Part shown: one piece after another, positions 17,631-28,000 of the stretch
Layout: every line of letters starts with the position of its first letter
Position numbering within the stretch: the first letter of the stretch is position 1
DNA from: Methanomassiliicoccales archaeon
GTDB taxonomy: Archaea; Thermoplasmatota; Thermoplasmata; Methanomassiliicoccales; UBA472
Length of the DNA: 64,000 nucleotides
Reading direction: 5' to 3'
NCBI GenBank assembly: GCA_036504055.1
Contig: DASXVU010000034.1
Span: 62,001-126,000 of the forward strand
The notes under the pieces: model-generated
What the model saw: only the letters and a program-made list of their open reading frames with translations
What the model was told of the DNA's origin: nothing
Database searches by the model: none
Translations under genes and position numbers: made by a program

Positions 17631-18056
17631 CTACGCGACCTCGACCCCGCTGCCCGGCTTTATGCCGCCCTTCTTCTGAACGTTGATATGAGGCAACGGG
17701 AAAGGCGGCGGGAGCTTGATGTCACGGGCGACCAACAGGGCCGTGGGAAGGCAATTTGCGACTACGGTATTGTGCACAACGTTCGCCTCGTCCACCGGCA
17801 TCGATCCATCCTTGGACCATTCCGTCAAGATCTCATTGGCGTTACCATCGCATATGAGCTGGCCTTCGATCTTGATGAAGCCCATCCCGGCGTAGTTGGC
17901 TGTGAACCGGAAGTCCACCGAGATCGTCTCATCAGACACCCTGACCACCTGGGTGATGCTGCTGTTCTGATCGATCCGGATATTGGTCATGCGCTCCCCC
18001 GCCTTGGAGAAACGTTTCGCCTCGATGACGCTCATCTCGAAGGACTTGACCTGCAT
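17631..18056 (-). CDS. Conserved archaeal protein of unknown function (141 aa)
   Basis: From the ATG at 18056 (a GTG at 18068 is possible) the product is 141 residues. It has alternating beta strands (TISVDFRFTANYAGMG, KIEGQLICDG) followed by a helical segment ending LVARDIKLPPPFPLPHINV. This matches a small euryarchaeal protein type I recall as SecB-like in fold: paired strands, then a Pro-rich PPPFPLP hinge. I cannot name it with confidence. There is no signal peptide or metal motif. It converges with the coiled-coil gene 49 bases away, and tRNA-Phe follows upstream on the same strand. Confidence 0.65.
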   Translation of the reverse strand: MQVKSFEMSVIEAKRFSKAGERMTNIRIDQNSSITQVVRVSDETISVDFRFTANYAGMGFIKIEGQLICDGNANEILTEWSKDGSMPVDEANVVHNTVVANCLPTALLVARDIKLPPPFPLPHINVQKKGGIKPGSGVEVA

Positions 18057-18126
18057 AATCACGTGCACCCTATCGGTGCAAGCGATATCAAACTTTGTTA
18101 TGCTTCCATAGGATAAGGATAAGAAG

Positions 18127-18199
18127 TGCCGCAGGCCGGGCTCGAACCAGCGACTTCAAGGTCTTCAGCCTTGCACTCTCCCAGCTGAGTTACTGCGGC
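18127..18199 (-). tRNA. tRNA-Phe (GAA)
   Basis: Read on the minus strand, the 73-base gene has a perfect acceptor stem GCCGCAG/CTGCGGC with discriminator A. It has a D arm with the usual AGCTGGGAGAG loop, an anticodon loop CTGAAGA giving GAA, and a T arm with GGTTCGAGCC. CCA is not encoded and no intron is present. Confidence 0.95.
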
Positions 18200-18375
18200 T
18201 TGGCGGTCAGAGAAAGTGGAAGACCATTATAAAGGTTGGCATGTCCAAGTCCCGGGCAAAATGTTCGAAAAATCGACACTTTGAAAGCCTCTTGACATAT
18301 TGCAAAAAAGGGGATGTGGCAGATATATCGCTTTAAGAAAACCTTAATTTCGCAAATAGCCAGACAGCTCAGAAT

Positions 18376-18384
18376 GTTTAAATA
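18376..18384 (+). promoter_or_regulatory. TATA-like box for the pilin/secretion operon
   Basis: gtttaaata lies 44 bases before the pilin ATG at 18428. A gagg ribosome-binding site at 18417-18420, 7 bases before the ATG, supports the start. The upstream 150 bases are AT-rich with no gene. Confidence 0.55.
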
Positions 18385-18427
18385 CTCACGATCAACTTCT
18401 TTCACGATACGATTTTGAGGAACCAGC

Positions 18428-19459
18428 ATGGTCAAAGTTGCCTTTAGAAAAAGGATTCTGAGCAAGTCGAGCCGAGCTCGATGCATGCGCAGGGATGAGG
18501 AGGGAGTAGCCTCGGTGATCGGGACGATCATGGCCTTGCTGATATTCCTGACCTTCATGTCCATGTTCGTTAACACCTACATCCCGATCTGGATGAAGGA
18601 GAACGAACGGCTGCACATGAACGAGGCCCAAAGCCAGATGGGAGAGGTCAAGGGCAAGATCGACAACCTAATCGTCAACACGCTCAACACTCTGATCGTC
18701 AATAAACAGGTCACCGGGGCCAGCTCGATCAATACCTACGAACCGATCACCATGGGAGCGGACGGCATTCCTCTGTTCGCCTCTGCCACCGCTGGTGCGA
18801 TCATTCTGAGACCGGTCGGGACCAGCTCCACCAGCGCTAACGTCCAGTTCAACTACACATCCAACAATCAAAGGATACCCATCAACGAAATGGGCGGTGG
18901 AAAGCTGGAGTTCTACGCGCCTAACCGGTATTACGTCGGCCAGTGGCTGGCGTACGAGAACGGCGCCCTGATCGTGAAGCAGGACGTGGGCGAGGCGATG
19001 AAGGCCTCACCCTCTCTGGAGATAACCAAGTCGGGCAACAGTTTCAACGTGATCTTCACCCAGATCGACATCTACGGGACCAACTCCACCATGGTCGGGA
19101 CCGGTGTGGCCGGTGTCAACATAAACCTCATCTACCTGGACATGCAAACGTATACCCCCCATTGGGGCTCCGATGCGAACCAAAACTCTACCGTATACAA
19201 GTTCAATACGGTATACAACGGGTCGCTCATGAACTTCTTGAAGACGACCTTGAAGGCAGCCGATCCGCTCGCCAACCTCAGCCTACCCGTTAAGATCGGG
19301 AGCACTACCACGTTCACCTTTAAGAACGGAGTCACCAATGAAGCGATACTTTCGGACACGCTCTTGGCGGACAAGTCCCATATGGTCACCCTTCAGGTTA
19401 TTAACACGGGAACGCTGACGCTCAGCCGTGCCTCCGTCCAGGTCGAAATAAGTGTTTAA
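18428..19459 (+). CDS. Type IV pilin-like / archaellin-like secreted protein (343 aa)
   Basis: A basic N-terminus (KKRILSKSSRARCMRRDEEG) is followed by a hydrophobic segment ASVIGTIMALLIFLTFMSMF. This matches the class III signal peptide and N-terminal helix of archaeal type IV pilins, with cleavage expected near Gly-Val before ASVIG. The remaining 300 residues are rich in Thr, Ser and Asn with several N-glycosylation sequons (NST, NGS, NLS), as in extracellular filament subunits. It is the only pilin-like gene in the window and is longer than most pilins, so it could be a minor or anchoring subunit. No prepilin peptidase is nearby. It leads the operon with two ATPases and two membrane platform proteins (12-base gap to the first). 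Confidence 0.78.
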   Translation: MVKVAFRKRILSKSSRARCMRRDEEGVASVIGTIMALLIFLTFMSMFVNTYIPIWMKENERLHMNEAQSQMGEVKGKIDNLIVNTLNTLIVNKQVTGASSINTYEPITMGADGIPLFASATAGAIILRPVGTSSTSANVQFNYTSNNQRIPINEMGGGKLEFYAPNRYYVGQWLAYENGALIVKQDVGEAMKASPSLEITKSGNSFNVIFTQIDIYGTNSTMVGTGVAGVNINLIYLDMQTYTPHWGSDANQNSTVYKFNTVYNGSLMNFLKTTLKAADPLANLSLPVKIGSTTTFTFKNGVTNEAILSDTLLADKSHMVTLQVINTGTLTLSRASVQVEISV

Positions 19460-19471
19460 TGAGGTTCCAGA

Positions 19472-21196
19472 ATGACAACTGAAGCAGATCCGATGGCAGG
19501 CGGCAACGGGAGGCTGGAGCCGCAGTCAAAGGTGAGCACCATGGAGAGGGCCAAGGAGAGCTACATGCGCTTCCTTAAGAAGGTGGCCCCCAACCGGGGG
19601 ATCAAGGTCATGCTCTCGGCCAAGGTAGTGGAACAGAAGCGCCTCCAGAAGGGCTCCCATGTCACCGATATCCCGGAGATCAAGAACCCCAACATCGAGG
19701 TCCTGGAAACATATGCGGTGAAGGAACCTTACAGCTATGTGCGGATCACGTTCAACAATGAGAACAGTGAATACCTGTATGAGGCGATCGAGCCTGAACT
19801 GAACAAGGAGGAAAAGGACCTCCTTGCCCTGGTCAAGGACACCCTGCAACGCACCCTTGGCTACGAGTGGGAGAAGCTCACCTCGCTTGACAAGGAGGAA
19901 TATCTGCGGGAGAGCGTGGACTCGTTCGTCCAGACCCGGGGGATCAAGATCGAACCGATCACCAAGAAGAAGCTCGGTTACTATATCATCCGTGACTTCG
20001 TCGGTCACGGGGTCATCGACGTCATGATGAGTGACGACGACATCGAGGATATCTCCTGTGACGGTTACAACATCCCCATCTTCGTCTCGCACCGGAAGTA
20101 CGAGTCCGTTCGTTCAAACATCATATTCGACAACGAGGACGCCCTGAACAATTTCGTCGTCACCCTGTCACAGAGGAGCGGGAAGCAGATCTCCGTGTCC
20201 AGCCCCATCCTTGACGGAACCACCATCGAGGGCCACCGGGTCCAGGCGACCTATTCGCGTGAGGTGACGACGCGCGGTTCTACATTCACCATCAGGCGGT
20301 TCAAGCACCGCCCGTTCACACCGGTCGACCTGCTGAAGTACAAGACCGTCTCCCCGGAGATGATGGCGTACCTGTGGCTGGGGGTCGAGAACGGCGAATC
20401 GATGATCCTGTGCGGCGGCACGGCGTCCGGCAAGACGTCGGCGCTGAACTCTCTGGCCCTCTTCATCCCGCCAGGCGCCAAGATAGTGACGATGGAGGAC
20501 ACCAGGGAGATCAACCTTCCCCACGATAACTGGATACCGGGCATGACCCGTACCGGTGTGGGGGAGAAGGACAAGGATGGCAAGTCCGCCGGCGAGATCG
20601 ACATGTTCGACCTGGTCCGTGCAGCGCTGAGACAGCGTCCGAACTACATCATCGTCGGAGAGGTCAGGGGAAAGGAGACGTACATAATGTTCCAGGCGAT
20701 GGCGACGGGACACTCCACCTACTCCACCATGCACGCCGATTCGGTGAAGTCCATGGTCAACAGGCTGGAGAACCCGCCCATCAACTGCCCCAGGATATTG
20801 CTGACCGCGTTGCGCAACGTGCTCATCCAGGCACAGGTCCGGGTGGGCAACGACCTTGTCCGTCGCATGAAGCAGGTCATCGAGATCGTCGGTTTCGAAC
20901 CGGAAACGAACGAGCTCATCACCAACACCGTCTATGAATGGGACCAGGCAACGGACCGGTTCATCTACAAGGGCCATTCGTTCCTTTTCGACAAGATCAT
21001 GGAGATGAAGTCGCTCACCCATGATGAGATGATGACCGAGTTCCAGAGGCGGATCGAGATCATCAATTATATGGTGTTCAAGGACATGACCGACTACCGC
21101 AAGATCTGGTCCATCACCAATGCCTATTACAAGGACCCCGAGAAGACGCTCACTAAGGTAAGGAAGGAGACCGAGGAGGGAAAGAATGTCGCCTGA
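19472..21196 (+). CDS. Type II/IV secretion ATPase, VirB11/TadA/FlaI family (first copy)
   Basis: This 574-residue protein has an N-terminal domain of about 290 residues typical of archaeal pilus ATPases. The Walker A motif is GGTASGKTS (315-323). The Asp box is MEDTREINLP (341-350), Walker B lies in YIIVGEVRGKE, and the His box is TYSTMHADS. These hexameric ATPases sit under the membrane and drive filament subunit insertion. It lies 12 bases after the pilin and overlaps the next gene by 11 bases. A second ATPase of the same length lies at 23155, so the operon carries a duplicated motor. The catalytic residues appear intact in both. Confidence 0.92.
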   Translation: MTTEADPMAGGNGRLEPQSKVSTMERAKESYMRFLKKVAPNRGIKVMLSAKVVEQKRLQKGSHVTDIPEIKNPNIEVLETYAVKEPYSYVRITFNNENSEYLYEAIEPELNKEEKDLLALVKDTLQRTLGYEWEKLTSLDKEEYLRESVDSFVQTRGIKIEPITKKKLGYYIIRDFVGHGVIDVMMSDDDIEDISCDGYNIPIFVSHRKYESVRSNIIFDNEDALNNFVVTLSQRSGKQISVSSPILDGTTIEGHRVQATYSREVTTRGSTFTIRRFKHRPFTPVDLLKYKTVSPEMMAYLWLGVENGESMILCGGTASGKTSALNSLALFIPPGAKIVTMEDTREINLPHDNWIPGMTRTGVGEKDKDGKSAGEIDMFDLVRAALRQRPNYIIVGEVRGKETYIMFQAMATGHSTYSTMHADSVKSMVNRLENPPINCPRILLTALRNVLIQAQVRVGNDLVRRMKQVIEIVGFEPETNELITNTVYEWDQATDRFIYKGHSFLFDKIMEMKSLTHDEMMTEFQRRIEIINYMVFKDMTDYRKIWSITNAYYKDPEKTLTKVRKETEEGKNVA

Positions 21197-22226
21197 AGTC
21201 TCAGATCTGTTCTCTAAGGTGGATTCCAGCAAGAGCACCTACATGAAGACCAAGAAGATTGGGGAGCACAAGAAGGAACTGGGACCGCGGGTGATCAGAC
21301 TGCCCGAGGGCGTCGTGCCGGACTATGTCAAGCTCACCAAGTACCAGGAATTCTGCTGGAGGACGATCGGAAAGATCGTGCGTCTCCGGGCCAAGCCCAA
21401 TCCCAAGCAGGAGTCATTGCTCCTACAGGCGCACATGCGCATGAGGCAGGAGGAGTTCGTCGCCTACGTATGGATGACGACCCTGCTGGTCGCCATCATA
21501 ACAATACTGATCAGCGTGTTCTTCGGGGCGGTATTCATAGCCGTGCTGAACATCAGCCCGGCCCTGACCATATTCTTCTCCGTGATGGTGGTGGTGATCC
21601 CCACCCTCATGACCTATGTGATCGTCAACAGCACTCCGGGTTCCAAGGCCAAGGCCCGAAAGCGCGACATCGACAAGCGCATCGGTCCGGCGATGTCGTT
21701 CATCTCCGCAATGGCCTCGGCCGACGTGAACATCGACGTCATCTTCAAGGAAATGTCCCGCCAGCCGATATACGGGGAGATCCAGAAAGAATCAGAATGG
21801 ATCACCAGGGACACGGAGCTTTTGGGCATCGATATCCTGACCGCCATCGGCAAGGCCGCACAACGCACGCCCTCGCAACGATTCCAGGAATTCCTTCAGG
21901 GGGTGGTGACCACCTCCACCTCCGGCGGACAGCTAAAGCCATATTTCCTGCAGAAGGCGGAGCAGTTCGAGAAGGAGCACAAGTTGGAGATCAGGGCCCA
22001 GCTGGAGAGCCTGGGACTGATGGCCGAATCGTTCGTCACCGTGGTCGTCGCATTCCCGCTTTTCCTGATCGTCATCATGGCCATCATGGCCATCGTGCCA
22101 GGCGGCGGGGGAAGTGCCGGGACCACCATAATGCTGCTCTACGCGGTGGTAGGGCTGATGGTGCCGGTATCCCAGTTCGGATTCATCTTCTTCATATGGA
22201 ACTCGACCAAGGAGTCGACAATGTGA
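21186..22226 (+). CDS. Type II secretion F-family membrane platform protein (TadC/FlaJ-like, first)
   Basis: This is a 346-residue protein. Two hydrophobic helices lie at about 93-140 and at least two more near 275-340, with the conserved cytoplasmic helical domain between (PAMSFISAMASADVNIDVIFKEM...). This is the T2SSF repeat layout of TadB/TadC and of one half of FlaJ. The protein anchors the pilus base and couples to the ATPase. A gagggaaag ribosome-binding site just before the ATG supports the start inside the previous gene. The cytoplasmic extension of about 90 residues before the first helix is long. It works with the next gene as a split platform. Confidence 0.88.
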   Translation: MSPEVSDLFSKVDSSKSTYMKTKKIGEHKKELGPRVIRLPEGVVPDYVKLTKYQEFCWRTIGKIVRLRAKPNPKQESLLLQAHMRMRQEEFVAYVWMTTLLVAIITILISVFFGAVFIAVLNISPALTIFFSVMVVVIPTLMTYVIVNSTPGSKAKARKRDIDKRIGPAMSFISAMASADVNIDVIFKEMSRQPIYGEIQKESEWITRDTELLGIDILTAIGKAAQRTPSQRFQEFLQGVVTTSTSGGQLKPYFLQKAEQFEKEHKLEIRAQLESLGLMAESFVTVVVAFPLFLIVIMAIMAIVPGGGGSAGTTIMLLYAVVGLMVPVSQFGFIFFIWNSTKESTM

Positions 22227-22235
22227 GGTGCTCCA

Positions 22236-23153
22236 ATGGCCACTGAAAAGAACCTGGATATAATGGACCTGAAGCAGCTCAAGAACGATAAGAGCGACCT
22301 CACCAAGACCATGCTGATCATCGGCATCGTCGTAGGCGTGATGTTCTTCCTCATCGGATTCCTGGACGCCATCGGCGGGCTGGAAACGCCATTGAACTGG
22401 ATCGACTATGTGGCGCTGGGCCTGATGGGCGTGTCCGGACCATACGGTTTCTACACCACCTACAGGCACAAGAAGGTCAAGAACATCGAGGCACGCCTTC
22501 CGGACTTCCTCAGGGATGTCGCCGAGGCAGGCCGTTTCGGAATGACCCTGGCGGAGGCGATCAAGGTCTCATCCCGAGGCAGGTATGGGCCGCTCACCCC
22601 GGAGATCCAGCGCATGGCCGCCCAGATCGAATGGGGTGTTCCGGCCGCCGAAGCTCTTAAACTGTTCGCGGAACGGGTCAACACGCCGTTGGTCAACCGT
22701 ATGATATCGATCATCATCAAGGCCAACGACGCGGGCGGCAGCGTTGCCGATGTCCTCACCATGGTCGCGCACGACTCTCGCGAGACCATGCTCGACCAGA
22801 GCGAGCGCAGCCTGGAGATGTCGACCTACACCGTCGTCATATACGTGGCGTTCGCGGTGTTCCTGGCCACCATCTTCATCCTGAACGCCACCTTCCTTCC
22901 GAAGATGGCGGAGGCCGGAGCGCAAGTGGCTGCGGGAGCGGAGGCGGCCGGCATCACGAACATGCCCGCCACCATCAAGACCGAGATCATCCCTCAGATC
23001 CAATTGATATTCGTCATATCGGTCGTCATCCACGCCTTCGGGGACGGCATACTGGCGGGCGTGCTGCAAGACGGCCGCATCGCCAATGGGCTGAGGCATT
23101 CCTTCATCATGCTGCTGCTCGGCCTGCTCGGAACCAAGTTGGGGGGTACCTGA
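22236..23153 (+). CDS. Type II secretion F-family membrane platform protein (TadB-like, second)
   Basis: This 305-residue protein has two helices near 25-75 (MLIIGIVVGVMFFLIGFLD and YVALGLMGVSG). A T2SSF cytoplasmic domain follows (LPDFLRDVAEAGRFGMTLAEA... ANDAGGSVADVL), then two or three C-terminal helices. The domain is the classic F-type motif. It starts 9 bases after the first platform gene and ends 1 base before the second ATPase, so translation is coupled. Together the pair corresponds to the two halves of an archaellum FlaJ or to TadB plus TadC. Confidence 0.88.
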   Translation: MATEKNLDIMDLKQLKNDKSDLTKTMLIIGIVVGVMFFLIGFLDAIGGLETPLNWIDYVALGLMGVSGPYGFYTTYRHKKVKNIEARLPDFLRDVAEAGRFGMTLAEAIKVSSRGRYGPLTPEIQRMAAQIEWGVPAAEALKLFAERVNTPLVNRMISIIIKANDAGGSVADVLTMVAHDSRETMLDQSERSLEMSTYTVVIYVAFAVFLATIFILNATFLPKMAEAGAQVAAGAEAAGITNMPATIKTEIIPQIQLIFVISVVIHAFGDGILAGVLQDGRIANGLRHSFIMLLLGLLGTKLGGT

Positions 23154-23154
23154 G

Positions 23155-24879
23155 ATGGAAGCTTCAAAAGAACCGATGGCTGAGATCGATGCGGTCCTGA
23201 AGGGGGATCACGAGCCCGCGGTCAAGATGACCGCCATGCAGGGGTTCAACAGTAAGTACCTCGGGTTCCTGCTGAAGGTGAAGGGCCGGCCCATGAAGGT
23301 CATGCTCCCTTCCGGAAAGATACAGCCTGAGCTCGACTCGGAGGTCATCACCGAGGTGCCGAAGATAGCGGATGTCAACGTGGACGAGGTCGAGGTGACC
23401 CCCGTTTTCAAGCCATATTCGTTCGTGCGGATCAAGTTCGACAATACTTCCTCCGAATACATCTATGAGGTCATAGAGCCGCACCTCACTGAGGACGAGA
23501 CCTACCTGCTGGATATGCTGAAGTCCTCCCTCATCGTCACGCTCAACCTGCCGGTCAGGAAGACGGGCAAGGAGAAGATGGACATACTGCGCAAGGCGAC
23601 CGACGAGCTCCTCAGGATCTTCGACGTCAGCCCGAATGCGCTGTCCAAGGAACGCATATTGTACTACCTGCGGCGGGACTTCATCGGTTACGGAGCGATA
23701 GACGTGATGATGCTCGACCCGAACGTAGAGGATTGTTCCTGCGACGGCGTCAACATCCCGCTCTACATATTCCACCGTAAATACGGTTCGATCAAGTCCA
23801 ACGTCAAGTTCGAGAAGGAGCTGGAACTGGACTCGTTCGTGGTCTGGCTGGCCCAAAAGTGCGGAAAGCACATCTCGGTCGCCAGCCCGATGCTGGACGC
23901 CACGATCCCGGACGGGAGCAGGCTCAACGCGACGCTGGGCATGCACGTCACCAAGAGGGGATCGTCCTTCACCATCAGGCGGTTCAAGGAGAATCCGTTC
24001 ACGCCCATCGACCTGCTCAAGTTCAAGACCATGAGCACGGAGATGATGGCCTATCTTTGGATATCCACCGAGTTCGGTTCGTCCATGCTGGTCTGCGGCG
24101 GTACCGCTTCCGGCAAGACGACCACCCTGAACGCGGTGCTGCTGTTCATTCCGCCGCAGAAGAAGATCATCAGCATTGAGGACACCAGGGAACTGAACCT
24201 GCCCCACGAGAACTGGATACCTGGACTGACCAGGGAAGGTTTCGGTGGAAAGAAGATGAACAGCACCGGATCGGTGGACATGTTCGACCTGCTGACCGCG
24301 GCGCTGAGGCAGCGTCCAGATTACCTGATGGTCGGTGAGGTGAGAGGCAAGGAAGCATACGTCGTCTTCCAGGCCATGGCCACCGGCAAGACGTCCTATT
24401 CCACGTTCCACGCAGAGGACGTCCAGGCGATGGTGCACAGGATGGAGAACGACCCGATCAACCTGCCCAGGGCGTTGATGACCGCACTGGACATCGTCAT
24501 GCTGCAGGCCCAGGTAAAGGTCGGCACGAAGATGACCAGGAGGGTCAAGTCCCTGACCGAGATCGTCGGCATGGACTCGGAGACCGGGGAACTGATCACC
24601 AACGCGGTGTTCAGCTGGAACCCGGCGGACGACACCTTCAACTTTTCCGGTCATTCGTACATCTTCGAGAAGGTGAGGACCATCAAGTCCTGGTCCCCCA
24701 GGGAGATGGAGCGTGAGGTGAAGCGCCGGGTCGAGATCCTTGAGTACATGAAGAAGATCGGCGTGGACAACTACAAACAGGTGGCCAGGATTATCTCGGC
24801 ATACTACAAGAACCCGGAGCGCGCCATGAAGGAGATCCGGGAGAAGATGACCGCCACACAGCTGCCCCCTCCCCAGTGA
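23155..24879 (+). CDS. Type II/IV secretion ATPase (second copy)
   Basis: This 574-residue protein is paralogous to the ATPase at 19472 along its whole length, with the same domain order: N-terminal region, Walker A GGTASGKTT near 314-322, Asp box IEDTRELNLP, GEVRGKE and the His box SYSTFHAED. The His box and the linker after the Asp box differ from the first copy, as expected for specialised motors rather than a recent duplicate. Two ATPases on the same platform suggest either different partners or opposing activities. The stop codon lies inside the loop of a strong terminator. Confidence 0.92.
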   Translation: MEASKEPMAEIDAVLKGDHEPAVKMTAMQGFNSKYLGFLLKVKGRPMKVMLPSGKIQPELDSEVITEVPKIADVNVDEVEVTPVFKPYSFVRIKFDNTSSEYIYEVIEPHLTEDETYLLDMLKSSLIVTLNLPVRKTGKEKMDILRKATDELLRIFDVSPNALSKERILYYLRRDFIGYGAIDVMMLDPNVEDCSCDGVNIPLYIFHRKYGSIKSNVKFEKELELDSFVVWLAQKCGKHISVASPMLDATIPDGSRLNATLGMHVTKRGSSFTIRRFKENPFTPIDLLKFKTMSTEMMAYLWISTEFGSSMLVCGGTASGKTTTLNAVLLFIPPQKKIISIEDTRELNLPHENWIPGLTREGFGGKKMNSTGSVDMFDLLTAALRQRPDYLMVGEVRGKEAYVVFQAMATGKTSYSTFHAEDVQAMVHRMENDPINLPRALMTALDIVMLQAQVKVGTKMTRRVKSLTEIVGMDSETGELITNAVFSWNPADDTFNFSGHSYIFEKVRTIKSWSPREMEREVKRRVEILEYMKKIGVDNYKQVARIISAYYKNPERAMKEIREKMTATQLPPPQ

Positions 24880-24902
24880 ACCTGGGGCTTTGGGCTTTTT
24901 TT
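24871..24902 (+). terminator. Intrinsic-type terminator overlapping the second ATPase stop codon
   Basis: ccccag and ctgggg form a 6-bp stem, and the loop (tgaac) contains the TGA stop. A run of seven T follows at 24896-24902 after cttt-gggc. It closes the pilin operon. The next 170 bases, to 25075, contain nothing I can recognise. Confidence 0.65.
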
Positions 24903-25075
24903 ATATTCCATTATATCGGCAATCAGATCGTTCCCGCGTACAAGGCATCCTGTGGATATGCCGCACGTTCCGACTTGTCGATCGCATTTCCTTTCAACGC
25001 AATAGCTTGCCGCTGCCAAAGAAGGTCAGAGAAATAGGGAAATGGGTTTGTCTAAAGGGTTTGAGGGAAGGCGGA

Positions 25076-28000
25076 TCACTCCTTCTTTTGCTCCTCTGGC
25101 ACCGATTCAGGCGAGTGCTCTGTCTCAGGGTTGTCCTTCACTACCTTCTTGGGGACCATCTTGCGGTCCGATGACCGCTTGACGATCTTACGGAAGGGCT
25201 TGGCCTGTTCTCCAGACTCTGCCGCCGATGCCATTTCCAGAGCCTTGTCGAACACGGTGCCGCACTTGGAGCATATGGTCGCGCCCTTCGGGTTGAGGGT
25301 GCCGCATGTCGGGCAGGGCAGGGAGCTTGCCTTTCGGTCCTCCTCCTTCTTGGCCACCCAGGCCTCAAAGGTCACATACGCCGGCTCGGTCTTGAGCCAG
25401 TCCATGAACTTGTCCTCGGAGTACTTCTTCCCCAGGGCGGCCTTGGCCTGTTCCCTGAACCCGTTGATGTACTCGTCGTACTGCCTCCTCATGGAGGACA
25501 TGTAGTCGTCGGTGGATATCTCCTCAACCGGCTCGGTCATGAACTTCGCTCCACATTCGGGGCATTCCTTCGACCTGGACGGTATCCAGGTACCGCACTC
25601 GGAGCACTTTGCGGTATCCGCCTCGAACTCGGTGCCGCAGCGTGGGCAGCGCTTCGAGCTCTCCGGGATCAGCGCGCCGCATTCGCCGCACTCCACCATC
25701 TTGCCCAATCCATACTTGTACAGATAGACCGAGAAGACCAGGATGACCGCAATCACTATGATCGCGATGATCGCGAACACCCAGAGCGGGACACCCTGTG
25801 CGTTGAATATCTTCATGACGTTGATCGGGACCGAATTCGAGTAGACCGCACCTGAGTTCATCGTCACGCTCACCGAGTGCGAGCCGGACCGGTCCGTCGG
25901 CACGAATACGAAGCTGCTATAGGCCCCGGTGCCGTCGGTCTTGGTCGTGATAGCGTCACCCACTGGCAGACCGGCAGAGTCCAGCAGCCTGATGGTCAAC
26001 GATTGGTTGGCCAGGGCATAGCTGCCGTCCTTGTTGGTGATCATTCCGGACACCGGTATCGATTCCCCCGGTTGGAAGTCTGTCTTGGAACCGACACTGA
26101 TGGTGATCATCGGGTTAGGTATGTTGACCGCGAACGCCCGGCTGTCGATGTTGTTGGTGTAGTTGGATTCCTCGATCACGTGCCTCGAGTTCATCTCCAC
26201 CACCAAAGAATAGGTGCCAGATGTGACGTTCACCACCCACGGGAAGGATATCTGGACCGATGCGCCTCCGGACAGGTCCCGGATCATGCTCATCAGGAGG
26301 TGCTTGTAGTTGTCGCTGTCCTTCACGTATATCTCGAGGACCGCCCCGTTCGCTGCCTTCAGGCCTTCATTGCCCATTACAAATGTTATGTCTATCGTCT
26401 GGCCTTGGACCGCTTGCGACGTCGAGTTACTGCCGGACGACGATTTCACGGACACACCGGCCGGGAACCAGAGGTCAGCCCGGTTGTCCACCACGAGCAG
26501 CGAGCTGGAGATTATGTTGTTCTCATAGGTCATCTCCATGACCGGGGTGTCATTGCCGTGGGTGAAGGGATTTACCTCCACCGTGATCATGCGGCTCTGG
26601 TTACGGCCCGATCCATCGACGGAGGCGGCGATCCAGCCCATCTGTATGTCGGTTGTCGCACCTGCGTTGATGCTCGGGACCACCACATCACCGATCTTCG
26701 TGCCGGTGCTAGCAGTTCCCAGCCAGAAACGGACCAGGAAGTCCGATGCTACGTATTCGCCCGTGTTCATCACCGTCGCGCTAAGCATAACGGAGTCTCC
26801 GATGAACACCTGAGTGACCACCGACCCGGAACTCGACAGCTTGAACTGGAGGTTCGTGGCCACCAGGTCCGGGTAGTTCATGACCTTGACGATGACGCCG
26901 GCAATGTTGTTGCCCTTGGAGGCCTCCAGGAGTGTGTTGTTCTCATCGATCACGACTGTTATGTTATGATCGCCCGGCAACATGTGCTGCCAGGTAGCGA
27001 AGGCCACTCCGGTCTGGCCGCCGCGTATGGCGGGTAAGGTGAAATTGCCGATGGAGATCCTGAGGCCGTGGAACACATCGTAGAAGCGGATCACGGCCGT
27101 CTGGTCCATATCATCTCCGCCATTCACGATGTCCGCCCGGATGGACACCGTGGAGTTGGTCTCGACGATGGCCGGATTGATGGAGATCTGGCCGGGGAGA
27201 ACGCTCAGATCGGGGACACCCTGGACCGATACGGTCGTTTGGTTCCAGTTGTTGCTGCGGTTCAGTTGCGGGATGGCTCCGAACGGGTCGACGGTGACAT
27301 TGAGGGTATGGTTCCCGACCGGATAGACCACGGTCCAGAGGACCGTTATGTTCGAGTGCTCGCCTGGGGCGATCGACGTGATCGTCTGGTCCGCAATTAT
27401 GGCACCGGTGGTCAGGTCCTTGAAGCGGACAAGAACGCTGTAAGCGTTCACCACTCCATTATTTGTTATGTTGGCAATTAGGCCCACCGAAGCGCCCCTG
27501 GCGGGGCTATAATCGGACGCCCAGAAGGGCGGGTCCAGCTCGGGCAAGGCGCCGAGGATGTTCACATTGATCGCGATGTCGCTCTTGGCGATCTCGCTGC
27601 CATTGTCATTGTTGATGAGCCCGTCCGGAGAGACCTGGGTGTAACGTGCGTTGATGGCTCCGGTGCTATCGTATCGGACACCGTGGAACCAGTAGGTGGC
27701 GTTCACCCGGTAGTTGTCATTGAAATGGGATGCGCCATAGCGATTGATCCAATCGGATAGCAGGTTGAACGTGGCCTTACCGTCCGCACCGGTGATGGCG
27801 GTTGCATAGGACATACCGGTCGACCGGTCCAGTTCGACGAACGCTCCGGCTATCCCGTGGACCAGTGTCCCGTCCATGACCGTCACGGTCAACAGACGGT
27901 AGCTCCAGGCCCTGGCATCGTCCTGGAGGTGAATCGCCGGGATGGATACGCTCGTCAGCACTGCCGTCGCCTGACCCCCGAAGTTGGCTATGCCAGCCTG

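Noticed and set aside
23164-24654. A 496-codon frame on the minus strand
   Set aside because: It is opposite the second secretion ATPase, whose motifs are clear; the antisense product is rich in His, Arg and Asp without structure.
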